In this document: positions 52,788-58,493 of the stretch, piece by piece | How the letters are laid out: each line of letters starts with the position of its first letter | Position numbering within the stretch: the first letter of the stretch is position 1 | From: an uncultured Lachnospiraceae bacterium | GTDB lineage: Bacteria; Bacillota; Clostridia; Lachnospirales; Lachnospiraceae | Length of the DNA: 58,493 nucleotides | NCBI GenBank assembly: GCA_946558695.1 | Contig: CAMNTQ010000018.1 | Coordinates: 1-58,493, forward strand | Direction: 5' to 3' | Position numbers and translations under genes: made by a program | The notes under the pieces: model-generated | Databases searched by the model: none | Told to the model about the DNA's origin: nothing | The model's input: only the letters and a program-made list of their open reading frames with translations

Positions 52788-52830
52788 ACAAAAAGACGCC
52801 AAAAATCCATTCTGAATCTTTGATGTCTTT
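52786..52830 (-). terminator. Terminator-like hairpin at the intron remnant's edge
   Basis: AAAGAC/GTCTTT (52792-52797 and 52825-52830) with six further paired positions and one mismatch, followed on the minus strand by TTGTTT. It could end the DUF3795 transcript and could have been the target of the intron. Confidence 0.55.
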
Positions 52831-53173
52831 CTGTCATTTGTCAGGCTGAACCTTAAATTTATCTTCCAGTCACCGTCTAGAACAAATACATTCACTGCTG
52901 CATTTTAAGAATACTCATGAACTAAAATCTAATCCATTTATACATTAATACAATATATAGTTTTAATCAAGATATAATATCTATATATTGTGCTTTATCC
53001 CGCCTGTTTATCAACGAACCATACGATTATGTGAAGCATGTACCCCCAGAACAAGCAGGTTATCCCATATCATAACAGGCATCAGCCGCAACAATCCCTG
53101 TACCTGTTTGATGATTTCCTTTTTAGAGTCGTCCGCATAGTTTTTCCAGGATAACTTTTCGACAGCCTGAACT
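52831..53173. other. AT-rich gap with inverted repeat, no supported gene
   Basis: This stretch holds an 11-base perfect inverted repeat, ACAATATATAG (52950-52960) with its complement at 52981-52991 across a 20-base spacer. A minus-strand open frame (53011-53265) overlaps the DUF3795 gene by 92 bases in another frame. Its part after the DUF3795 stop (about 54 codons) has no recognised family, start or RBS. I do not call a gene here. Confidence 0.4.
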
Positions 53174-53611
53174 TTATCGCTTTTTATAAAGTATAATTTC
53201 TGGTTTTTGGCCATTGCAGCCATATTGGCATACCAACAAATACCTGTCGTCGGCAACAAGCCCATAGCATCTGTCGCTGCCAGGTATTTCTATTTGGGTT
53301 CCTAAATATATATTATGATCTTGAAGCAGTTTTACACACTGGCCATTGGCAAGGGGATATTCCAGATTAACGAAAAAACCATTTAATAAATTGAGGTCGC
53401 TGACTTCAAGTCCCTCTATCCCAAGGGCATTAAACTCGGAAATCAGTATATTTTTAAAATGAAAGAATTCTTCAATGCCGCCCCGTTTCATACATTCTGC
53501 AGCAATGCAGGTTCCTTTTCCAAAGGGATGCCCCTTCACTTTTTGGCAGCCTCCGCATTCTTCTTTTCGGCTGCATTCTTTGCAACAATCCATACCACAA
53601 ATTGACGCCAT
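53174..53611 (-). CDS. DUF3795 domain protein
   Basis: A 145-residue protein with a Cys-rich N-terminus (ICGMDCCKECSRKEECGGC; CIAAECMKR) that looks like a metal-binding module. A beta-rich second half has the family signatures LGIEGLEVSDLNLLNG, YPLANGQCVKLLQDHNIYLG and GSDRCYGLVADDRYLLVCQY. The family is common in gut anaerobes and has no assigned function. The ATG has GGAGG seven bases upstream. The protein appears complete (ending EIILYKKR). Genes here are single and separated by 50-150 bases, unlike the tight operons on the left. Confidence 0.8.
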   Translation of the reverse strand: MASICGMDCCKECSRKEECGGCQKVKGHPFGKGTCIAAECMKRGGIEEFFHFKNILISEFNALGIEGLEVSDLNLLNGFFVNLEYPLANGQCVKLLQDHNIYLGTQIEIPGSDRCYGLVADDRYLLVCQYGCNGQKPEIILYKKR

Positions 53612-53666
53612 AGCTATACCTCCAGCTTTTGATTATATTCTGTTCCATTCTCCTATCTGCCGAAAT

Positions 53667-54287
53667 TTAATCGTATAACGCTTCCCATGTTTCTGAAGCC
53701 ATTGCCTTGAAGCACATTTCTATTTGTTCTCTGTTATTTTTTTCTTCTGCTAGACAAGGTAATTCGTCAATAGCAAAATAAGCGAAACCTGTAGTTTCAA
53801 TATTGGGAATAAACTCACCGCCTACTACTTCACATTGCATAAATATCTTGCATACCTTATAGGCATAAACAGGCTGATTATGCTTTTCTCTGTCCTGAAC
53901 TGCAATGATACGTTTCACTTTAACATCCAGCCCCGCTTCTTCTTTCACTTCCTTTACCGTATTTTCCGTAGCGGAAACATTCACGTCTACCCAGCCGCCA
54001 GGCAATGCCCATGTACCATTTGCTTCATGTACAAGCAGTATCTTTCCATCTTTAAATATAGCAGCCCGCGTATCTATTTTAGGTGTTTGATATCCCACAT
54101 CACTACAGAATAAATCTTTTACCTTTTCAAGCGGTATCTCTGACTGATAGCTGATCATCTCTGCTGATATTTCCCTAATACGCTCATATCTTTCCAGTTC
54201 ATATTTGTCTTTACAATAAAATAAGCCTGCCTGCGCTAAACTTTGAAGTTCAACGGCCCATTGTAACCATTTTTTATTTTTTTCCAT
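53667..54287 (-). CDS. NUDIX hydrolase with N-terminal helical domain
   Basis: NUDIX enzymes hydrolyse nucleoside diphosphates linked to another group. The 206-residue product has an N-terminal helical domain (about 1-65) of the kind found in a gut Clostridia group of ADP-ribose-like NUDIX proteins. The NUDIX domain (about 70-190) has ALPGGWVDVNVSATENTVKEVKEEAGL. The box deviates from the usual G-x5-E start (Val/Ser in place of Glu) but keeps the essential EVKEEAG, as in related proteins. Substrate uncertain. A macro-domain protein lies 1.4 kb upstream on the same strand, so ADP-ribose-type chemistry is plausible, by context only. Confidence 0.85.
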   Translation of the reverse strand: MEKNKKWLQWAVELQSLAQAGLFYCKDKYELERYERIREISAEMISYQSEIPLEKVKDLFCSDVGYQTPKIDTRAAIFKDGKILLVHEANGTWALPGGWVDVNVSATENTVKEVKEEAGLDVKVKRIIAVQDREKHNQPVYAYKVCKIFMQCEVVGGEFIPNIETTGFAYFAIDELPCLAEEKNNREQIEMCFKAMASETWEALYD

Positions 54288-54379
54288 AAAATAATGCGTC
54301 CTCTCAATTTTACTTTTCTGTAGTAGTCGATTAAATAAACTTATTCACCTCTTATTTTCTCATTTCCTTAACTTCCAGA

Positions 54380-55141
54380 CTATATGGTCCTGCCAATATA
54401 AAATACATACCCATAATACTGTTTATATTTTGAATAAAGTTCCGATTCATATCGGTTTTGTTCTTCGTACGCAATCATCGTTTCATTTCCGGCATATTTT
54501 TTTGATAATCTGTTAATTGCTGCTTCACGGGGAATAAAGTAGTTCTCTGTCCAACATTGTTCCGGCAAAGTAAAAGAGGCAATAAACTGATAACCGCATC
54601 TTTGCATAATTTCTATATTAGTACTAACACCATCCAATCGGCTCCCTGCAGCAGACCAAAACTGATCAACAGCAGTCGGACGTTCCCTAGTAAGCCACGA
54701 CGGACACGTTACCGCAACAAATCCTCCTTTTTTGAGGAAGTCGTGCCAGTGGGAAATTCCCTCTTCAAAACCAATATTGTCAATCGCGCCTTCTGACCAG
54801 ATTAAATCCAACGAATTTTTTTGAAATGGTAAATTTTCCATAGAGCCTACAATACCTGTTACTCTGTTTTCCAGATTCATGCTTTTTACGTTTTCATTTA
54901 ATTTCTCTATGAAATCAGGGAACATATCCAACCCAGTAATCATACCGGGCAAATGCTGCGCTAAGCAGATCGTCTGCCCTCCGGTTCCGCATCCTAAATC
55001 TGCAATCCGCAAAAACTGATTTAGCGGTTTCAGAAATCCAAGAGCCTGCTCAACAACTTCGGAGCTTCCAGGCCCCTGGCGCTTCAATCCAATATGTGTC
55101 TCAAGTAATAAGTTTAACATAGACAAGGGTTTCGTTTCCAT
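54380..55141 (-). CDS. Class I SAM-dependent methyltransferase
   Basis: A 253-residue methyltransferase with motif I IADLGCGTGGQT (about 49-60), acidic motif II (GLDMFPDF), and motif IV near LIWSEGAIDNIGF, matching UbiE/methyltransferase-11 type enzymes acting on small molecules. The ATG at 55141 is preceded by GGAGG at eight bases. Three 8-bp repeats stand just upstream (55155-55178). Substrate unknown. Confidence 0.85.
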   Translation of the reverse strand: METKPLSMLNLLLETHIGLKRQGPGSSEVVEQALGFLKPLNQFLRIADLGCGTGGQTICLAQHLPGMITGLDMFPDFIEKLNENVKSMNLENRVTGIVGSMENLPFQKNSLDLIWSEGAIDNIGFEEGISHWHDFLKKGGFVAVTCPSWLTRERPTAVDQFWSAAGSRLDGVSTNIEIMQRCGYQFIASFTLPEQCWTENYFIPREAAINRLSKKYAGNETMIAYEEQNRYESELYSKYKQYYGYVFYIGRTI

Positions 55142-55154
55142 TTCTATTTCCTCC

Positions 55155-55178
55155 AAATTCTAAAATTCTAAAATTCTA
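55155..55178. repeat. 8-bp tandem repeat (3 copies) in front of the methyltransferase gene
   Basis: AAATTCTA three times in a row (55155-55162, 55163-55170, 55171-55178), which on the minus strand reads TAGAATTT, so each copy contains a -10-like TAGAAT. A TTGAAC lies upstream on the minus strand at spacers of about 11, 19 and 27 bases. The first copy abuts the RBS. Confidence 0.75.
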
Positions 55179-55299
55179 TTTTATATTGCGTTCAAATTCT
55201 GATTTCATGCAAACCTTCCTTTGGCCGGCCATATAAAAAATACGAATACCAATTCTAATCATTTAAAGCTGTGGACAGCGTCTGCCCATGATCTACATT

Positions 55300-55632
55300 C
55301 TACTCCTTCATAAAGCATCTGTCTTTCTCTGTAATCCCGTCTTCATCAGACACATACCGCTCCACTCTCATATGCAGGTCATACTTTTCCCGAAGCTTCG
55401 CAATCCTCTCCATCATCAAAGAAGCATGGTGCCGGTCAAGCGCCTCCGGGTCTCTCCAGCAGTCTGTCAGCAGTACCGTCTCCGGGTCTGCTATTGGAAG
55501 GAAATACTCATACCGCAGATTTCCATCCTCCCTGCGGATGTCCTGTACAGTCCCGCCGGCTTCCATTTCCTCCGCGAACTTTCGCGCATTTCCGTCTGCT
55601 CCGGTATAATAAATATTCACAACGATGCTCAT
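55300..55632 (-). CDS. Antibiotic biosynthesis monooxygenase (ABM)-domain protein
   Basis: A 110-residue single-domain protein of the YgiN/putative quinol monooxygenase type, usually a dimeric ferredoxin-like fold. Visible are the N-terminal strand (SIVVNIYYTG), the helix ARKFAEEMEA, RYEYFLPIADPETVLLTDCW and the RHHASLMM helix, where DRHHAS is the family's most conserved part. I choose the ATG at 55632 because GAGAGG is nine bases upstream. Enzymatic function in this family is unproven for most members; stress response or quinone chemistry is possible. Confidence 0.8.
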   Translation of the reverse strand: MSIVVNIYYTGADGNARKFAEEMEAGGTVQDIRREDGNLRYEYFLPIADPETVLLTDCWRDPEALDRHHASLMMERIAKLREKYDLHMRVERYVSDEDGITEKDRCFMKE

Positions 55633-55668
55633 ATCCATTTTCCTCTCGCTGTTTTGTTTCATTCTAAA

Positions 55669-56202
55669 TCATATCATATTCCTGTCCATTTTATAGACCG
55701 CATGGTCATATGCAGCACGTGTTTCCGGGTCAAACAGGACAAATCTCACAATGTCAATTTTACCCATATGCTCTTCACAGAACTTCCGGACTGTCCGGAC
55801 TGCCGCAAGCGCGGCTCTGTCTACCGGATATCCGTATATCCCTGTTGAGATGGAAGGGAACGCGATTGTCCGAATCCCATGCTCGGTCGCAGTCTTAAGA
55901 GAGTTCCAATACGCATTTTCAAGAAGCTTTTCTTCCCCCTCCTGCCCGCCATGCCAGACGGGGCCTACCGTATGGATCACATATTTACATGGCAGCTGAT
56001 AGGCTCCGGTAATCTTTGCCTCCCCCGTTTTACAGCCACGCAGCGTCCTGCATTCAACCAAAAGCTCACGCCCGGCAGCACGGTGGATCGCACCGTCTAC
56101 ACCCCCGCCTCCAAGCAGGCTGTTGTTCGCCGCATTTACGATTGCTTCCAGGTCATCCACTTTTGTAATATCTCCCTGAACCGTCTGTATCCTGTATCCC
56201 AT
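55669..56202 (-). CDS. Macro domain protein (O-acetyl-ADP-ribose deacetylase type)
   Basis: Binds or hydrolyses ADP-ribose derivatives; YmdB-like members deacetylate O-acetyl-ADP-ribose or remove ADP-ribose from Asp/Glu. The 177-residue product shows VQGDITK (Asp11 binds adenine), [20 protein letters not shown] (the family's substrate loop, residues 21-40), HTVGPVW and [10 protein letters not shown] (phosphate loop). Length is typical. The ATG at 56202 has GGAGGG upstream. A frameshifted small gene ends 40 bases upstream on the same strand. No ADP-ribosyltransferase partner (DarT-like) is seen. Confidence 0.93.
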   Translation of the reverse strand: MGYRIQTVQGDITKVDDLEAIVNAANNSLLGGGGVDGAIHRAAGRELLVECRTLRGCKTGEAKITGAYQLPCKYVIHTVGPVWHGGQEGEEKLLENAYWNSLKTATEHGIRTIAFPSISTGIYGYPVDRAALAAVRTVRKFCEEHMGKIDIVRFVLFDPETRAAYDHAVYKMDRNMI

Positions 56203-56242
56203 ATATGATCTCTTCCCTCCTTGTAAAGTCGTCCAATCGTCC

Positions 56243-56472
56243 CTATTTCTGATAACTGCACCCAGTCCTGTCCGACCTTTCACCGCCTTCTATATATCTG
56301 GCACTAAACTCCATATAAATCTGGCGCAGCTCCTTCTTACCCTCAATATAATCCTGATACATTTCAGCAAGGCCAGTCATACAGCCGTCACGGCTGCTGC
56401 AATGTTTCCAAGAGAATCCGCAACTATTTTCTCACGTTCCTCTTTTGTCGTCTCCGAAATCAAATAACCCAT
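56243..56472 (-). pseudogene. Small gene broken by a frameshift, function unknown
   Basis: On the minus strand an ATG at 56470-56472 opens MGYLISETTKEEREKIVADS and continues to TGA near 56387. Shifting frame about there restores a coherent continuation, MTGLAEMYQDYIEGKKELRQ, then IYMEFSARYI, ending at TAG 56243-56245. The two halves together resemble a small helical protein common in Lachnospiraceae, seen here split by a one-base shift near 56393-56402. If real the shift inactivates it; a sequencing error is the alternative. Confidence 0.55.
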
Positions 56473-56538
56473 TTTTCCCTCCTTCGGCTGTCCCGATTTT
56501 GGGCAGATTGTGTTTCTTTGTTCACCCTTGGAATATGG

Positions 56539-56949
56539 CTATATTACCCTTCCGGATAAATGATCCATTTCATGCTGCACAATTTGCGCAGGCCAGTCTT
56601 TCAGTTTTATCTTCTGTTTTTTCCAATTGAAATCGGAATACTCCACCTCGATTTCCTGATAGCGGTTTGTTTTGCGAACCCCGTCAAGGGACAGACACCC
56701 TTCCTCCGTTTCATAGAGTCCATTTTTCCAAACCAACACCGGATTAAACATCACAATATCAATGACTCCCATATTTACAATGATGATGTTTTTCTTCACG
56801 CCAATCATATTGGCAGCCATGCCGACACAGCGGTCACGGTTAGCATTCAAGGTATCCTTAAGGTCTCTTCCCACTTGCAGGTCGTCCCTGGTTGCCGGTT
56901 CTGATTTCTGCCCCAGGAAGAATACATCCCGCACAATCTGTTTTACCAT
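56539..56949 (-). CDS. Peptide deformylase-like protein with altered first motif
   Basis: Peptide deformylase removes the formyl group from nascent proteins, using a metal bound by one Cys and two His. The 136-residue product has motif 2 EGCLS (83-87, Cys85) and motif 3 HEMDH (126-130), but motif 1 reads GMAANMIG (43-50) where the canonical form is GxGxAAxQ; the conserved Gln position is Met48. It is also shorter than the usual 150-170 residues. This subtype is common as a second copy in Clostridia. A housekeeping deformylase probably exists elsewhere. The ATG at 56949 follows GGAGATAAAGGAAAT. Confidence 0.82.
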   Translation of the reverse strand: MVKQIVRDVFFLGQKSEPATRDDLQVGRDLKDTLNANRDRCVGMAANMIGVKKNIIIVNMGVIDIVMFNPVLVWKNGLYETEEGCLSLDGVRKTNRYQEIEVEYSDFNWKKQKIKLKDWPAQIVQHEMDHLSGRVI

Positions 56950-57227
56950 ATTTCCTTTATCTCCTCTCAACTCTTCAGATTAACAGCAAGTTTTATCAGC
57001 TTTGTCAGACCGCTTGTAATAACTACGGCCAAATGCTTTCTGTTTAAATCCAGAACATCCAATAGCGTCAGAACCACATTGGAGCGGCTCCGTACCATAT
57101 TGCGTGTCCAGATTGATATAATTTTTGCGTGGTGCTATCTTTTTGCATTTACCGCAAATACCTTAAAATCAACACTTTCGGAATGGCTGATGCACCCATG
57201 AGATTACTGGATTTTTAATCATCTTTA
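56950..57227. other. Gap upstream of the deformylase-like gene, no supported gene
   Basis: No gene is supported. On the minus strand a frame of about 58 codons (GKCKKIAPRKNY ... KADKTCC, ending TAA near 56982) is free of stops and somewhat Cys/Lys-rich, but it has no start codon or RBS and a stop just upstream. It may be a decayed gene or chance. Confidence 0.3.
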
Positions 57228-57425
57228 TCAGCCAGTATTTGGATATATTTTCTTGCTATATACAAAACACTTTATTGGAACTCTTCCTTTTGGCATTTCT
57301 AATACAACCTCTTTTTCTTCTACTCTTTCAAATCCTCTATGCTCATAAAACTGGTATGTGCAAGCGTCATCAGTGTATAGATAAAGTATTTTCCGAGCCT
57401 AATGCTGCTTTGCGTAAATACCTCA
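57228..57425 (-). pseudogene. GNAT acetyltransferase, C-terminal remnant
   Basis: On the minus strand, frame segments read IEVFTQSSIRLG and YFIYT, then after a frame change near 57364-57378 DDACTYQFYEHRGFERVEEK and a final FVYSKK segment, ending TGA at 57228-57230. YxFYEHRGF is the acetyl-CoA-binding end of GNAT acetyltransferases. The N-terminal two thirds are missing and the ThpR stop codon lies at its edge, so the remnant was cut on that side. Confidence 0.6.
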
Positions 57426-57935
57426 ATGTTTTCCGTCACCATCAATACCTCCTATTTCTGTGTAGACCATTCCTCTTTTGCCTCGCTCCGAACGCATCAG
57501 TGATACCGCCGTTGCCACAGTTTCCCTTACATGGATATTCTCTGGTACTCCGCCTCTGAAAAATGCCTTCCGTATCAGGGTGACATGCGGCGAGAATTTC
57601 TTCCTGTCAAACGGAATGCCATTCCCAGATAAAGCCCTGCGCAGCCTTCTCACATAGCTTTCCAATTCCGGCGCATGCCCTATCCCCGCAAAGTACATAT
57701 CCCGGAAATACTGCAGACCGTCAAACTTCAGAGGAACCGGATGAAAAGGCACAGTTTCCATCACCTCAAGGATGTCGTCCGGATTGCCATACTCCCCGAT
57801 AAAGGCAAGCGTAAGATGCAGGTTCTCCGGCTTTGTGAAATTCCCCGCCACTCTGCAGCGCTTAAGTTCCGCCTGCATTCTGACCAGGTCATCTATAACA
57901 TCCTCGTTAAAATTTATCGCTATAAACAGTCTCAT
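57423..57935 (-). CDS. thpR: RNA 2',3'-cyclic phosphodiesterase (ThpR/LigT family)
   Basis: A 2H-phosphoesterase that opens 2',3'-cyclic phosphates on RNA ends; archaeal and bacterial ThpR/LigT. The 170-residue product has the two H-x-T motifs, HLTLAF (His40, Thr42) and HVTLIRKA (His117, Thr119), with the RLFIAINF start and a usual length. The ATG at 57935 lies after AGGAG; an upstream in-frame TTG is less likely. Confidence 0.92.
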   Translation of the reverse strand: MRLFIAINFNEDVIDDLVRMQAELKRCRVAGNFTKPENLHLTLAFIGEYGNPDDILEVMETVPFHPVPLKFDGLQYFRDMYFAGIGHAPELESYVRRLRRALSGNGIPFDRKKFSPHVTLIRKAFFRGGVPENIHVRETVATAVSLMRSERGKRGMVYTEIGGIDGDGKH

Positions 57936-58044
57936 ATTCAACTCCTATCTGAAATCGCACCTTCCCCGCGCCCGATTCTATATCCAGATATGTAAGCATC
58001 GCCTCCACATCTGAAACCGTCTTTCCGCATTTTGGGTCCTTCCG

Positions 58045-58493
58045 TTATAAACTTCCATCCGCTATCCTTTGCTTTCTCCTGCGGAATTCCTCTATTTCCT
58101 GGCTTATCGTGTTATAATCTCTCTCGAAAAGTTCATCATATGCCTGCGGCCACAAGGTATCACCCGGAACCTTCTCTATTAATTTATCCTGCACAAAGAT
58201 CTTGCTCTTCTCCTTATATTTCGGGAGGCCGTTTTTTTCAAGCAGCCTGTTAAGTTCCGTCCGCCACAGGATCGTGATCTTCCGTTTGTCTTTCACTCTT
58301 GGATTGACATCCGCCTCCCGCAGGACATAAAAATCAATCTCTCCGTTTTCGTCTGTCTCGACCATGATAATCCCCCACCATTGCGGTACATGTTCCTCTA
58401 CATGGGCTGCATGGGACGTGCCTGCAACAATAATATTACGGTCATAATACCAGTCATAGTATTTGGTCTGCCTCCCAAGCCTTGCATAGGTAT
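58045..58493 (-). CDS. sce7726 family protein, C-terminal part
   Basis: The frame runs to the window edge, so the start is missing; 148 residues are visible. It reads RLGRQTKYYDWYYDR, then IIVAGTSHAAHVEEHVPQWW, GIIMVETDENG, READVNPRV and ILWRTELNRLLEKNG. This matches the C-terminal half of the sce7726 family, which has a nuclease-like (PD-(D/E)XK-type) fold in its missing N-terminal half. Function is unproven; members often occur in accessory or defence-type regions. Whether the N-terminal nuclease motifs are intact cannot be seen here. Confidence 0.7.
   Translation of the reverse strand, partial: TYARLGRQTKYYDWYYDRNIIVAGTSHAAHVEEHVPQWWGIIMVETDENGEIDFYVLREADVNPRVKDKRKITILWRTELNRLLEKNGLPKYKEKSKIFVQDKLIEKVPGDTLWPQAYDELFERDYNTISQEIEEFRRRKQRIADGSL

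Noticed and set aside
52950..52991. AT-rich 11-bp inverted repeat considered as terminator
   Set aside because: The stem is almost entirely A/T with a 20-base spacer and no following T-tract; it would be a weak structure. Noted inside the gap entry only.
53011..53265. Minus-strand frame of 84 codons overlapping DUF3795
   Set aside because: A third of it is a shadow of DUF3795 in another frame; the remainder has no start site and no family I recognise.
57239..57559. Plus-strand frame of 106 codons
   Set aside because: It is antisense to the GNAT remnant and the end of thpR, with no RBS.

Overview
The window looks like chromosome of a Gram-positive, low-to-moderate GC Clostridia bacterium, most likely a gut Lachnospiraceae. 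The reasons are strong AGGAGG-type ribosome binding sites, TTGACA/TATAAT-type promoters, a Bacillota gene set (CdaA/CdaR, RecD2, ComF, orphan MreB/Mbl, LCP ligases, a TagB/D/F/G/H teichoic-acid system), many secreted Fn3/SH3 wall proteins, and a GAACN4GTTC SOS box near uvrB. No tRNA, rRNA or CRISPR array was seen. Species assignment is inference.

Layout. 1-930 is the 5' part of glmS (minus strand). 1130-4601 is a GH25 muramidase-LCP ligase operon. 4832-11624 (plus) is a four-gene sugar-modification cassette: a giant YfhO-type membrane protein, an RffA/WecE aminotransferase, a GtrB-like glycosyltransferase and an ATP-grasp ligase. 11640-13070 (minus) is a Wzx-type flippase. 13253-15520 (plus) is a CapK-like adenylate-forming enzyme with a ketopantoate-reductase-like enzyme. 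15598-31456 (minus) is a tightly packed 13-gene operon for an alditol-phosphate polymer: a phosphoglycosyltransferase, four TagB/TagF-type transferases, TagD, the TagGH exporter, and an IspD/TarI-like cytidylyltransferase with an extended SDR. It ends in three wall genes (M15 peptidase, L,D-transpeptidase, LRR membrane protein). 31577-37647 holds a secreted protein of unknown function, a secreted glucosaminidase-like protein, a sugar-nucleotide transferase and a second LCP ligase.

37768-41658 is a c-di-AMP operon (two unknown membrane proteins, cdaA, cdaR, HPr). 41717-45675 is comF-recD2-mreB, and 45760-50743 is uvrB-uvrA with an SOS-type box and a structured leader. From about 51000 to the end the window becomes accessory. 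It has an Rpn-type nuclease and remnants of a tyrosine recombinase and a group II intron. These are followed by small, mostly single-copy enzymes (DUF3795, NUDIX, methyltransferase, ABM monooxygenase, macro domain, unusual peptide deformylase, ThpR, sce7726) with two broken genes among them.

How it fits together. The left 37 kb reads as one cell-envelope island. Precursors (GlmS, TagD, TarI-like, NTP transferase, RffA) feed a lipid-linked polymer started by the phosphoglycosyltransferase, extended by the four TagB/F proteins and exported by TagGH. The polymer is then attached to peptidoglycan by the two LCP proteins. The plus-strand cassette probably decorates an envelope polymer with a 4-amino-4,6-dideoxysugar through an undecaprenyl-phosphate sugar and the YfhO protein. 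The hydrolases and the L,D-transpeptidase remodel the wall around it. The two plus-strand cassettes are the best candidates for undescribed chemistry.
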